Shown: positions 26,935-35,500 of the stretch, in pieces
How positions within the stretch are numbered: position 1 is the first letter of the stretch
Layout: every line of letters starts with the position of its first letter
Assembly: GCA_963815775.1 (NCBI GenBank)
Contig: CAWFIB010000029.1
Coordinates: 186,001-250,000, forward strand
Direction: 5' to 3'
DNA: 64,000 bases
From: CAVVDY01 sp963815775
GTDB taxonomy: Bacteria; Acidobacteriota; Terriglobia; Terriglobales; Acidobacteriaceae
Translations under genes and position numbers: made by a program
Notes under the pieces: generated by a model
What the model saw: only the letters and a program-made list of their open reading frames with translations
Databases searched by the model: none
What the model was told of the DNA's origin: nothing

Positions 26935-27975
26935 ATGCCTGGAGTGTTCATCAGTTATCGCCGCGAAGACAGCGCCGCCTATGCCGGGCGGCTGTTCGAC
27001 ATCCTGAGCGCCGAGTTTGGTGCAGAAAACACGTTCATGGATGTTGACGACATCAAGGGAGGAGACAATTTCACCACCGTCATCGAGCGCAAGCTTGATG
27101 TCTCAGACGCCATGGTTGCCGTGATCGGCGAGCACTGGCTCAGCGTGACCGACCCCAATGGCCAGCGGCGGCTCGACAACCCAAATGATTTCGTCCGCAT
27201 GGAAATCTCCAAGGCTCTGCAGCGCGGCATTCGCGTCATTCCCGTCCTGGTGGGCGGGGCAACCCTGCCGCACCCGAGCGACTTGCCGGAGAACCTGCGG
27301 CCGCTGTGCGATCGCCAGGCGATGGAAATCCGCGACACGCGCTTCCACGACGACGCCAAAGAGCTGATCGATGTCCTGCATCAAACGCTTCACCAGACTG
27401 GCTTCGTCCCTCGAGAACTTCACCGCAAGCGCCTTATCCCCGCGTTAGTCATTGCTGCGGTGGTGATCGTCGGGGCTGCTTTGCTGTTGCTGGTTCATCA
27501 GCAAAGAGCTGCAAAACCCGACCCGGTTGCCGCAGGCGCGGGACAAGCTGCACCGAGTACCGGAGCCGCTCCGCAGTCCACCCCGACCTCAGGAGATGCG
27601 ACGAGCAACTCAACCAAGCCCTCGGCAAACGTCGCGGGTGAGTGGGAGGCGACGGTGAAATACGACTGGGGCGACACCTACAACGAGTTGTTTGACTTCG
27701 ACGTTGACGGCCAGGAGCTGTCCGGGACAGCGGGATTTCTTGGAACTCGTAAGGGTCAGGGCCGGCCCATCTGGGACGGCAAGGTCACCGGCGACCGGAT
27801 CAGCTTCATGACAAAGAGCCTCACGACCATCTCCGGCGACGAGAAAACCTATGAAGACAAGCACTACTACAAGGGCACCGTCAAAGGCGATACCATCGAC
27901 TTCACCATGGTGACCGACAGCAGCATCGAGTCCCATATCCCGATTCATTTCACCGCAACCAGGGTCAAGCGGTGA
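26935..27975 (+). CDS. TIR domain - transmembrane - C-terminal beta-barrel-like protein
   Basis: 346 residues. TIR domain 1-130: PGVFISYRREDSAAYAGRL, FMDVDDIKGGDNF, and DFVRMEISKALQRGIRVIPVLV, whose Glu 90 fits the NADase glutamate. One membrane helix follows at about 168-188 (LVIAAVVIVGAALLLLV), then a low-complexity linker rich in Ala, Pro, Ser and Thr (195-228), then residues 229-346 opening with VAGEWEATVKYDW and alternating beta-strands like a lipocalin-type barrel. The C-terminal part should lie outside the cytoplasm. This reads as a receptor: external ligand-binding barrel, internal TIR. It is convergent with the caspase-like gene. Confidence 0.78.
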   Translation: MPGVFISYRREDSAAYAGRLFDILSAEFGAENTFMDVDDIKGGDNFTTVIERKLDVSDAMVAVIGEHWLSVTDPNGQRRLDNPNDFVRMEISKALQRGIRVIPVLVGGATLPHPSDLPENLRPLCDRQAMEIRDTRFHDDAKELIDVLHQTLHQTGFVPRELHRKRLIPALVIAAVVIVGAALLLLVHQQRAAKPDPVAAGAGQAAPSTGAAPQSTPTSGDATSNSTKPSANVAGEWEATVKYDWGDTYNELFDFDVDGQELSGTAGFLGTRKGQGRPIWDGKVTGDRISFMTKSLTTISGDEKTYEDKHYYKGTVKGDTIDFTMVTDSSIESHIPIHFTATRVKR

Positions 27976-28077
27976 GTGAGTGCTGCGGAGGCGGTCCTCC
28001 TAAGCTTCTTCACGGCGCCAACACGGTTACGGATGCTCCGCAGGTTTTACGTCCAACATCGGGGCGAGCTGCGGGCC

Positions 28078-29004
28078 CTAGGGTCGTCGTATACCGATGG
28101 ACCCTGGCCGGACTGCGCCACCACGCATAGAGGTAGGTCGCGAAACCGCCGATGGACGTGTCTGAAGTACCCTTCCGGTGCGCCGATCTTGTGCCGTGGC
28201 CCCAGGCATCAGCTCCCGTTCGGCTTCTTCGACGTTAGTCCCGTGGCCAGGTTCATCTCCTTCCAGAAACATCCGGACCCGGCGCTGACGGCCCCGTTGG
28301 AATGGTTGAGAGACAACCCGCCGCCTAAAACCAGCTACAGGAACTCCGAAGTCCGTAGATAATTCATCAAGAAATGCGGTGCTGTTTCCCACGTTGCAGG
28401 TGAGCAGGATAATACGTTCAACAGGAAGACGGTGATAAATCTCCGCAATCTGTTCATAATACCGCTGGACACGCCGACGATCCCTCATCTGCTCGACCGC
28501 CCGAGTTGCGTTGACAAAAAATCGGTTTTGCCATTGCGCGACCGCCTGGTGCCTTTCCCTGGGTGAACGCAATGCCAATGCTAAGTTCAGCTCACCTTCA
28601 ATCACCGACACCGCAGGGAGCTGGTCCCACCCCCGCGTCCGCACGTCCCAGAATGCAACGAACTGAGTAACACGCAACCGGCGGTGCGGCGCGAAATCGG
28701 CGTTTCCTGCTTCAAGTCGATTAGCGTCTCCCCCGCCATGGCCAACAGCATAAATCACTGTTCCGTCGGGTCCCGCCAGGCCCGCGGCTATCTGGCTGGC
28801 CGTTACGGCTGCCTCAGGAGTGTCGTCAGTGAGCTCCACTAGACGGCGATTCTGGGGGTCTGATGCGACATATTGTTGTGCCCAGAGCCGGTTGTCGGCG
28901 TAGACCCCCTGCGACCCGGCTGCTGGAACGATGACTACGAACATGCCGCTTTCCGTCTCCTGATTCTCGCGATAATTACCACTGTCCAGCCGAGCGTGAA
29001 CCAT
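28078..29004 (-). CDS. Caspase-like (clan CD-type) hypothetical protein
   Basis: 308 residues. His 89 in VIYAVGHGGGD and Cys 203 in IILLTCNVGNSTAFLDEL form the spacing and local pattern of clan CD cysteine peptidases (caspase, CHAT, DUF4347-like), with each residue at the end of a hydrophobic strand and GVPVAGF after it. The last ~55 residues are basic and low in structure. GAAGGAG precedes the ATG at 29004; an in-frame ATG at 28944 is the alternative. No signal peptide. It may be an orphan peptidase. Its neighbours are a panE-like gene on the same strand and a TIR gene facing it. Confidence 0.5.
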   Translation of the reverse strand: MVHARLDSGNYRENQETESGMFVVIVPAAGSQGVYADNRLWAQQYVASDPQNRRLVELTDDTPEAAVTASQIAAGLAGPDGTVIYAVGHGGGDANRLEAGNADFAPHRRLRVTQFVAFWDVRTRGWDQLPAVSVIEGELNLALALRSPRERHQAVAQWQNRFFVNATRAVEQMRDRRRVQRYYEQIAEIYHRLPVERIILLTCNVGNSTAFLDELSTDFGVPVAGFRRRVVSQPFQRGRQRRVRMFLEGDEPGHGTNVEEAERELMPGATAQDRRTGRVLQTRPSAVSRPTSMRGGAVRPGSIGIRRP

Positions 29005-29046
29005 CCGCTCCTTCGGTTGCAGTGAGTCGGAAACTATACTCAGTTT

Positions 29047-29970
29047 CTATTTGATCGATCCCGGCTTCCCCACCCGCTCCTCAATCTGCGCCACCAGCCG
29101 CTTTGTCGTCGGCACGTCAATCTCCCACTGCTCGCCGCCGCGCACAATCGGCCCTGCAATGCCATCGAGCTCCAACTGGCGGCCCGCGTCCAGGTCCTTG
29201 GCCATGGAGCTGCGCATGGTTGGCGGCGAAGAGTCGAGAATCGCCTGCACCCGCGCTGGATCGATCACCGCTCCGTTGGCTTCGGCTACGACCTGCGCCT
29301 CGGCAAAGGCGTCATACATGGTTGTTTTCCATGCCGGGTCGGCCATGATCTCGCCCAGGTTTTTGCCCGAAGCTGCGGTGGTCAGCGCGAACGGTCCCAG
29401 GAAGCAGAGCTTGCCCCACATCAGGCTTTGCTCGTTGGCAATGAACGAGCACAGGAATCCCAGGTCGCGCAGCTCCTGCGCCGTGTCGCCAAGCACCGCC
29501 TCGCCTGTGGCCGACAGGTTCAGCCGCACCGGTGAGCGCTGGACGAAGTGCCCGTCGGCAATGCGGTCGGCCTCGACGGCAATGGTTGCCGGGACCACCC
29601 GGTCCTGTCCATAGCGCGAGCGCAGCACGGCGATGTGGTCCACTCCGTTCAATAGCGGCACGATGGTCCGCGGCTTGGCCTTGATTAGATCGAGCGCATC
29701 CTCGAGCTGATAGGTTTTGGTCGCAATCCACAGCACTTCGGTTGGTTGCGACAACTCGGTAATGAGCGTGACCCCAGTGGCTCCGAAGATGTCGGACTGC
29801 CGGTCCACGGCAGCCCTGATGGTCTCGGGAGGCCGCTCCAGAATCAGCTCCCTGGGGTAACCTGATAGCTTTTCCCGGCGCACGATCAGGTTGACGTTGT
29901 GGCCAAGCGACGCCAGCGCCGTGCCCAATAGTCCCCCGATCGCGCCGGCTCCGAGGATTGTGTGTTCCAT
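29047..29970 (-). CDS. Ketopantoate reductase family protein (PanE/ApbA-like)
   Basis: 307 residues. The N-terminal Rossmann motif ILGAGAIGGLLGTALASLGH (3-22), the catalytic-type Lys in WGKLCF, and the C-terminal helical domain with PPTMRSSMAKDLDAGRQLELD match 2-dehydropantoate 2-reductase. The family includes unrelated 2-ketoacid reductases, so the name is not proof of pantothenate synthesis. I start at the ATG at 29970, after AGAGAAGA. It lies 42 bp upstream of the caspase-like gene on the same strand, so the two could share a transcript. Confidence 0.85.
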   Translation of the reverse strand: MEHTILGAGAIGGLLGTALASLGHNVNLIVRREKLSGYPRELILERPPETIRAAVDRQSDIFGATGVTLITELSQPTEVLWIATKTYQLEDALDLIKAKPRTIVPLLNGVDHIAVLRSRYGQDRVVPATIAVEADRIADGHFVQRSPVRLNLSATGEAVLGDTAQELRDLGFLCSFIANEQSLMWGKLCFLGPFALTTAASGKNLGEIMADPAWKTTMYDAFAEAQVVAEANGAVIDPARVQAILDSSPPTMRSSMAKDLDAGRQLELDGIAGPIVRGGEQWEIDVPTTKRLVAQIEERVGKPGSIK

Positions 29971-30083
29971 GGATCTTCTCTCTTCTGTCAACGGCAACGG
30001 CTCATGATAAAGGCTGGCGGGTCAGCACGCGACCTCAGCTGAAGAGAGAAAGCCAAGAGCTTCAGCCAAAGCCGAAGTGTCGA

Positions 30084-30587
30084 TCATTGACTGAGATGAG
30101 AATGTCGCTTGTCTTCGCGAACAGACACCCGACCTCGTATAGATGCACGGTGAGCCGCGTTTCGCTGCCTCAGAAGCCGGCGGAGTTCCCAAGCCAATAG
30201 CACGCATGTGAACCACGCAAGCGTGGCCAGGAGCAGCACGATAGCAGCGCTGTGGGAAGGCGCCATCCGCCAAACCACTAAGGCGAAGGCCAGCAATCCG
30301 ACAGTTCCCCAAAGGGTTCCGAACATCTCCAGAGCGGCGACCTTTCTCCCACGCGTGTGGCCGCCTAGTCCGAGACGTTGCCTGTGCCGCTTTGCATGCT
30401 GGTCCAGCAAGGTCGCAGCTCCCGGCGCTATGGCCGGGAAAGCGAGGAAGAGTCCGCCGGCCTCCGGACCGTAATATTTGGCAATAAGACCGGCGATCAC
30501 TGTGGCCGCTCCGCCAAATAAAAACCGCATCGCGAACTCGCTCAAGCTCGTGCTCTTGACCGCCGAGATATCTGCCTTGATCACCAT
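30084..30587 (-). CDS. DUF3147-like membrane protein (second of an adjacent pair)
   Basis: 167 residues with four hydrophobic helices and the family pattern RFLFGGAATVIAGLIAKYYGPEAGGLFLAFPAIAPGAATL. Residues 57-80 are basic and cytoplasmic. RBS GAGGTGAG lies before the ATG. It starts 4 bp after the stop of a related gene on the same strand. DUF3147 proteins are small membrane proteins of unknown role; the two may work as a heteromer. Confidence 0.75.
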   Translation of the reverse strand: MVIKADISAVKSTSLSEFAMRFLFGGAATVIAGLIAKYYGPEAGGLFLAFPAIAPGAATLLDQHAKRHRQRLGLGGHTRGRKVAALEMFGTLWGTVGLLAFALVVWRMAPSHSAAIVLLLATLAWFTCVLLAWELRRLLRQRNAAHRASIRGRVSVREDKRHSHLSQ

Positions 30588-30591
30588 CCGC

Positions 30592-30957
30592 TCACCTCAG
30601 CAAAGCCGACCAAAGTCCGAGAGCGGCGCCGAACCATACGAACAGCGACATCGAGGTAACCAGCAAGGTATTATGACGCGCACGAAAGAGAATCATCGCG
30701 GCAACCCACGCATAGATCGCCATAGCTATGGCGCCGAGAACCATGGAGCGGCATTCCAATGCCGCGTAGGTGTGACCATTCTGCTTGAAGGTCAAGGCCA
30801 AAGTAGCCAGGGCGACAGACGGCGCCGCTCCGAAGAGACCGGCAAACGTTTTCGGGCGCAGAATGCTGCCGACGGCGGAGAAGGTTGATACGACTATGCC
30901 GCCGATGACAAAGCGCAGAACAAACTCAAACAATTCCGCCGCTTCCTTCCTGGACAA
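30592..30957 (-). CDS. DUF3147-like membrane protein (first of an adjacent pair)
   Basis: 121 residues, four helices, with RFVIGGIVVSTFSAVG and AGLFGAAPSVALATLAL aligned to the same pattern as the next gene but diverged. It begins with TTG at 30957, the weakest point of the call. The two genes look like an old tandem duplication in one transcript. Confidence 0.7.
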   Translation of the reverse strand: MSRKEAAELFEFVLRFVIGGIVVSTFSAVGSILRPKTFAGLFGAAPSVALATLALTFKQNGHTYAALECRSMVLGAIAMAIYAWVAAMILFRARHNTLLVTSMSLFVWFGAALGLWSALLR

Positions 30958-31121
30958 TGAGAGCCCCGCGATGCGCGGGAGCCGCCTCGAAATTTACCTG
31001 GTTGTAATAGATGGCAGGAGCGCCCGGAAGGGTAGCTTGTGTGGCTTTCTATCCTGCACCAGCCAGCTCGTAAACAAGACTGGGCCGGTACTACCCATCG
31101 CTATGAAGGATCGCGGCTAGA

Positions 31122-32174
31122 CTAATCTTTCGCCATCGCGTAGTAGCCCTGGCGGGCCTGTACCTTCAAGTCGCCACCCTTGGCCTTGAGCTGGATCTTG
31201 CGATAGGAGCCATCGAGCTTGTTGTTGGTCGGGGTGTAGCCGATGTTGTACTGGCTGCGCAGTTCGTTCTGAATCTGGTCGAAGGCCTGGCGCACCTTTT
31301 CCTGCTTGTTGCCGACCTCGATCACCCGTCCGCCGGTTTCCTCGGCCAGCTTTCTCATGGCGGAATCGCCGCTGTAGCCCATGCCGCCATAGAAGCCGCG
31401 ATCGGCGATCAGGATGACGTAGCAGATTGTGTCCGCTTTTTGCGCCGCTTCGATGGCGTCCTGGATTCGCATCCGGCTGCCTTCATCTTCGCCATCGGTA
31501 AAGATGATCATCGCCTTGCGGCCAACCTCATTCTTCAGCTTCTCATCGGCGCCAAGGAAGATCGCATCGTATAGCGCCGTGCTGCGCGGATGAGCGTTGG
31601 GGATGGGCCCGCCACCCATGCCAGGCATACCTCCTCCGGAAGCGCCGCCGCTGATCTGGAGTTTGTCGAGGGCGTGGGCAAGCTGGTTGGCGCTGCTGGT
31701 GAAGTCCTGGTCCAAGTCGATATCGGAGTCGAAGTTGATCAGGAAGGCCAGGTCTTTGGGCCGGAGCACGCTGCGCAGGAACTCGGTGCATGACTCCTGC
31801 TCGATGGGCAGCACGTGCATCTGGCTGGGACTGGTGTCGATCAGAATGCCCAGCGTGAGCGGTTGGTTGGACTCGGCCGAGAAGTACTTAATAGTTTGCG
31901 GCTTGCCATCTTCGAAGACTTCGAAGTCGGTCTTCGTCAGGTTGGGGATCAGCATGCCATGCTTGTCCTTCACGTTGAAGAACAGGTTGACGACATTGAC
32001 TTGCGCCTTGAAGGTCTGTAACGGCTCTTCGTTGCCTGACTCCTGGGACGAAGGCGGCGCCTGCTGGTCTTGCGGCTGGGAAGCGGGCGTCTGAGATTGC
32101 GCCGCCAAACAGACACTGAAAAACGAAACCAGGCCGGCAGCAATCGCAGTCCGGCAAACTCGCATCAACAACAT
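31122..32174 (-). CDS. Secreted VWFA-related protein (Acidobacteria type)
   Basis: 350 residues: signal peptide (LMRVCRTAIAAGLVSFFSVCLAA), a Gln/Pro-rich linker, the KDKHGMLIPNLTKTDFEVFEDG module and a von Willebrand A domain from about residue 110. The MIDAS motif DTSPS (DxSxS) is intact, with IIFTDGEDEGSR later. The C-terminal YNIGYTPTNNKLDGSYRKIQLK tail is typical of the VWFA-related Acidobacterial family. RBS GAGAGG fits the ATG at 32174. It is divergent from a paralog. Function in the periplasm or at the surface is unknown. Confidence 0.85.
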   Translation of the reverse strand: MLLMRVCRTAIAAGLVSFFSVCLAAQSQTPASQPQDQQAPPSSQESGNEEPLQTFKAQVNVVNLFFNVKDKHGMLIPNLTKTDFEVFEDGKPQTIKYFSAESNQPLTLGILIDTSPSQMHVLPIEQESCTEFLRSVLRPKDLAFLINFDSDIDLDQDFTSSANQLAHALDKLQISGGASGGGMPGMGGGPIPNAHPRSTALYDAIFLGADEKLKNEVGRKAMIIFTDGEDEGSRMRIQDAIEAAQKADTICYVILIADRGFYGGMGYSGDSAMRKLAEETGGRVIEVGNKQEKVRQAFDQIQNELRSQYNIGYTPTNNKLDGSYRKIQLKAKGGDLKVQARQGYYAMAKD

Positions 32175-32308
32175 GGCCTCTCGATTCTTGCGGATGGGTC
32201 TATTGTATTGCATATCCCGCATAGGTGACTTCGCCGGTCAGCAGGATAGCCAATCGGCTGGCGTATACTGAGCTTAGTTTCGCCATCCTGGAGACTAGAA
32301 CGCCTGCC

Positions 32309-33682
32309 ATGTTCAATCGGCGATTGAGCCATTGGAGTCTGTGTGCCGCTTTGACGATGTCGGCACTGTTCCTTGCCCCCACTTCCCTTCTCTCGCAGGA
32401 GAAGCTGCCGGACGCCCCTGCACCCCAGAACAACGCTCCGGTGCCCCAGGTCAGGGTGCCGTCACCGAACACGAGCGACAGTCAAGGGGAATCCTCATCA
32501 GCAGCAAACCCGGAATCGGGCGCGAATACTCGCCCGGCCGAGTCGGCAGATACGGGGCAGCAGAACCCGGAGCCGCCGCCCCCCGGTGCGCAGCAGATCA
32601 AGACCATTCCCCCCGGCCAGGCCTCGCAGGCGCCGGGCAGCGGCGTGGATGAGCTGTTCAAGCTGAGAGTCAACGTGAACTTCGTCTCGGTTCCGGTCAC
32701 GGTGAAGGACCACGATGGGCACCTGGTGGCTGGACTGTTGCAAAAAGATTTCAGCATCTACGAAGACGGGGTTCCCCAGAAGGTCACTTTCTTTACCAGC
32801 GATCCCTTCCCTCTCTCTACTGCACTGGTGATCGACGTCGGATTGCCGGAGACGACCTTAAAGAAGGTCAGCAAAACCTATTCGGCCCTGACCGGCGCCT
32901 TCGGCCCGTTCGACAACACGGCCGTGTTTACCTACGGAAACTCGGTCACCAAGCAATCCGACTTTGGCAATGCGCAACGACTGCAAATTGCTTTGCAGCG
33001 TATCCGCGACATGGAAGGAAGCACTCCTGGTCCGGTACAGCTTGGCGGGCCTTTTGGCTCGGGTCCATCGAACAACGGCAAGCCCGTCGATCCGGGACGC
33101 TTACAGGTGAACACTCCTTCGCGCCCGTCGGCGGTGCTGAACGACGCCATCCTGATGGCGGCACAAGATCTCTCGCACCAGTCGCGCGAGACCCGCAAGA
33201 TCATCTTTGTGGTCAGCAATGGCCGCGAGTACGGCAGCCGCGCAAGTTATGATCAGGTGCTGAAAGTGCTGTTGACGTACAACATCGCGGTGTACGCGAT
33301 CGGCGTCGACTCCGCCGCCATGCCTGGCTATCGCGAGTTGGGCAAGCTGCACATTCCCACCCAGGGCTACACCGATATCCTTCCCAAATATGCCAATGCC
33401 ACTGGCGGCGACGTGCTGAACGAGATGTCGCGTGAGACCATTGAAGATGCCTACCAGCAGATCACGCTACAGGCACGCAACCAGTACACCCTGGGCTACA
33501 ACACGACGCAAAGCCCGTCCAGCAAGTATCGCGATATCGAAGTGAGGGTGAAGCGCCCGGGACTACTGGTGACCGCCAAGCACGGGTATTATCCGCTGCC
33601 GCCGCAGCGTGAGAAGCCGGAATCGGCGGCTCAGCAAAATTCGCCCGGCGCTCAACAAAATTCGAACACCCAGCCGCAGTAA
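32309..33682 (+). CDS. Secreted VWFA-related protein with degenerate MIDAS
   Basis: 457 residues: signal peptide (LCAALTMSALFLAPTSLLS), a ~100-residue Pro/Gln/Asn-rich linker, the VKDHDGHLVAGLLQKDFSIYEDG module, then a VWFA domain ending in NQYTLGYNTTQSPSSKYRDIEVRVKRPG. Where the paralog has DTSPS, this protein has DVGLP, so metal binding at the MIDAS is probably lost. The C-terminal tail is Gln/Asn/Ser-rich. The ATG at 32309 lies 134 bp from the divergent paralog; the shared gap should hold both promoters. Confidence 0.82.
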   Translation: MFNRRLSHWSLCAALTMSALFLAPTSLLSQEKLPDAPAPQNNAPVPQVRVPSPNTSDSQGESSSAANPESGANTRPAESADTGQQNPEPPPPGAQQIKTIPPGQASQAPGSGVDELFKLRVNVNFVSVPVTVKDHDGHLVAGLLQKDFSIYEDGVPQKVTFFTSDPFPLSTALVIDVGLPETTLKKVSKTYSALTGAFGPFDNTAVFTYGNSVTKQSDFGNAQRLQIALQRIRDMEGSTPGPVQLGGPFGSGPSNNGKPVDPGRLQVNTPSRPSAVLNDAILMAAQDLSHQSRETRKIIFVVSNGREYGSRASYDQVLKVLLTYNIAVYAIGVDSAAMPGYRELGKLHIPTQGYTDILPKYANATGGDVLNEMSRETIEDAYQQITLQARNQYTLGYNTTQSPSSKYRDIEVRVKRPGLLVTAKHGYYPLPPQREKPESAAQQNSPGAQQNSNTQPQ

Positions 33683-33687
33683 ATCTT

Positions 33688-34419
33688 CTATGGGCTGAGC
33701 CGAAGCGATGCGGCGCCGAGGATGCGTCCGAAATCACCCTGCTGCGTAAAGACAATCAGCTTGATGTTGGCCAGGTTCCAATCTCGTTTGACCGGCACTT
33801 CAACTTTCTTATCGAAGCTGCCTTTTGATAGCGAGCCCAGGGTGCGCAACTCGCGGACAACGCCGGCATGGTGCAAAGTGCGGCCATCATTCTCGCCGCC
33901 TTTGACCTCAGTAGACAAGCCATCTTCGGTGATGGCGAGGAAGACCTTGCCCTTCGCGCCACTGGACCGCACCGAGACCTGATACGCGTCGCCGTTAAGC
34001 CTGGTCAAAGACACCTTCGCAGGCTTTTCCTGTTTGGAGGCCGCAGTGATCTCGCGCGCCACCTGCGCACTGTCGTTACCCACGAATTGACGCTCCCCAT
34101 CGATCACCATCTGTGGCGTGTACGGCGAAGCCAGCCCGAAGTGCTGCGCGTACCCTTGCTGGCGTGAGGTAAACTGCGCCGAAGAGAAACGGTCGGTCCA
34201 GCCAATGTGGTTCCAATAGTCGACGTGCTCGCCGAGGACGATGATGTCGGGTGCTTGTGGCCCGCTCAATTGGCTGAGCTTGACCAGGAGAGCGTCGGCG
34301 GGAGGACAGCTCGAGCATCCCTCCGAGGTAAACAGCTCGACGACGACGGGTTCTTTCACCGGCAGGGATTGGGCGAACGAAGAAGCAGCGATCAGCAACG
34401 CCAGCCATGCAACCTTCAT
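33688..34419 (-). CDS. DUF1223 secreted thioredoxin-fold protein
   Basis: 243 residues, signal peptide (MKVAWLALLIAASSFAQS). The mature start VVVELFTSEGCSSCPPADALL holds the family CxxC, then LGEHVDYWNHIGWTDRFSSAQFTSRQQ and TPQMVIDG. DUF1223 proteins have a thioredoxin-like fold and are exported; their reaction is not established. I start at 34419, since the upstream 13 residues do not fit a signal peptide. It is convergent with the VWFA gene at its 3' end, 5 bp apart. Confidence 0.85.
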   Translation of the reverse strand: MKVAWLALLIAASSFAQSLPVKEPVVVELFTSEGCSSCPPADALLVKLSQLSGPQAPDIIVLGEHVDYWNHIGWTDRFSSAQFTSRQQGYAQHFGLASPYTPQMVIDGERQFVGNDSAQVAREITAASKQEKPAKVSLTRLNGDAYQVSVRSSGAKGKVFLAITEDGLSTEVKGGENDGRTLHHAGVVRELRTLGSLSKGSFDKKVEVPVKRDWNLANIKLIVFTQQGDFGRILGAASLRLSP

Positions 34420-34569
34420 GCTGGTTAGGACGCCCGAAGCGCGGTTAGGTAACAGCATGAAATGCCTGTCACTTTTATTGGGCTGGGAAGTCCGATCTAC
34501 TGGGAGTCCTGCCTGATGGTCTGGCGATAGTATGGGTGGCTACTTCTCTAACTGGGAGTGGGAGATCGG

Positions 34570-35241
34570 ATGTCCTCTGGTACCGCGGCACGCGAGGCGA
34601 GATCGCCGTCGCAGGAAAGTGAGCTGATTGCGCGGATTCTCGCGGGCGAGCGACAACTCTTCCACGAATTGGTGCGGCCCCATGAACGCAGCCTGTACTT
34701 CGCCGCCTACTCGGTTCTGGAGAACGAGCACGATGCGGAAGATGTGGCCCAGGAAACGGTGCTGAAGGCGCTGAAGAACCTGCCCTCGTTCCGCGGAGAG
34801 TCCAAGTTCGGCACCTGGCTGGTGTCGATTGCGATCAACGAGGCGCGCGCGCGGCTGCGGCATGACAAAGTATTGAAGTTCGACTCGATTGATGCGGCCC
34901 AGGAAGATGAAGACGGCCAGTTTGTGCCGGCACTTATCACCGACTGGCGCGAAGTGCCATCGGAAGCATTGGAGCGGAAGGAGCTGCGCGAGTTGCTGCG
35001 GTCGGCGCTCGAATCGCTTCCCGAAATATACCGTGAAGTTCTGGTTTTGCGTGACGTACAGGAGTTCAACATCGCTGACACCGCTGCCACACTGGGGGTC
35101 AACGAAGGAGTGGTAAAGACCCGGCTGCTGCGCGCCAGATTGATGATGCAGAAAATCCTGGCGCCGCAGTTGAAGACCAAGCATGCCAGCGGAGGCATCT
35201 TCGGCCTGTTTAAGCGGAAAGCAGGTGGCTCATGGTTCTGA
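34570..35241 (+). CDS. ECF-type RNA polymerase sigma factor (RpoE-like)
   Basis: 223 residues. Region 2 has YSVLENEHDAEDVAQETVLKALKNLPSFRGESKFGTWLVSIAINEARARLR; region 4 has LPEIYREVLVLRDVQEFNIADTAATLGVNEGVVKTRLLRARLMM with its HTH. The ATG at 34570 is preceded by GGGAG. The gene overlaps the zinc-finger anti-sigma gene by 10 bp. It likely responds to an envelope or oxidative signal through that partner. The target regulon is not visible here. Confidence 0.9.
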   Translation: MSSGTAAREARSPSQESELIARILAGERQLFHELVRPHERSLYFAAYSVLENEHDAEDVAQETVLKALKNLPSFRGESKFGTWLVSIAINEARARLRHDKVLKFDSIDAAQEDEDGQFVPALITDWREVPSEALERKELRELLRSALESLPEIYREVLVLRDVQEFNIADTAATLGVNEGVVKTRLLRARLMMQKILAPQLKTKHASGGIFGLFKRKAGGSWF

Positions 35242-35474
35242 ATTGCAGACACGTCTGGGACCAGATCTCGGACTACATCGACGGAACGGTTCCGCCAAAG
35301 CTTCGTAAGGCGGTGGAAGAGCACTTGGCCCACTGCCGGCACTGCAGTGCCGTGCTTGACTCGACGCGCAACATCCTGGTGCTGGTAGGCGACGATCGTA
35401 CCTTTGAATTGCCGGTCGGCTACAGCGACCGTCTCCACGCGAGATTGCAGCAGGCTCTGATAGACGAAGCATAG
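35232..35474 (+). CDS. Zinc-finger (zf-HC2) anti-sigma factor
   Basis: 80 residues with NCRHVWDQISDYIDG and the zinc motif HLAHCRHC (H-x3-C-x2-C). It lacks a membrane helix, so it is a soluble anti-sigma factor, as in RsrA/ChrR-type redox-sensitive pairs. Start overlaps the sigma gene by 10 bp, indicating translational coupling. It should hold the sigma factor inactive until a thiol or metal signal releases it. Confidence 0.85.
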   Translation: MVLNCRHVWDQISDYIDGTVPPKLRKAVEEHLAHCRHCSAVLDSTRNILVLVGDDRTFELPVGYSDRLHARLQQALIDEA

Positions 35475-35500
35475 ACGCGGGCCGCGACTGTCCTGCCACA

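Noticed and set aside
26721..27047. Frame of 108 codons ahead of the TIR gene
   Set aside because: It overlaps the TIR start in another frame and covers the palindrome; no coding signal.
27995..28008. GGAGG-CGGT-CCTCC hairpin after the TIR gene as bidirectional terminator
   Set aside because: The stem is short and no T run follows on either strand.
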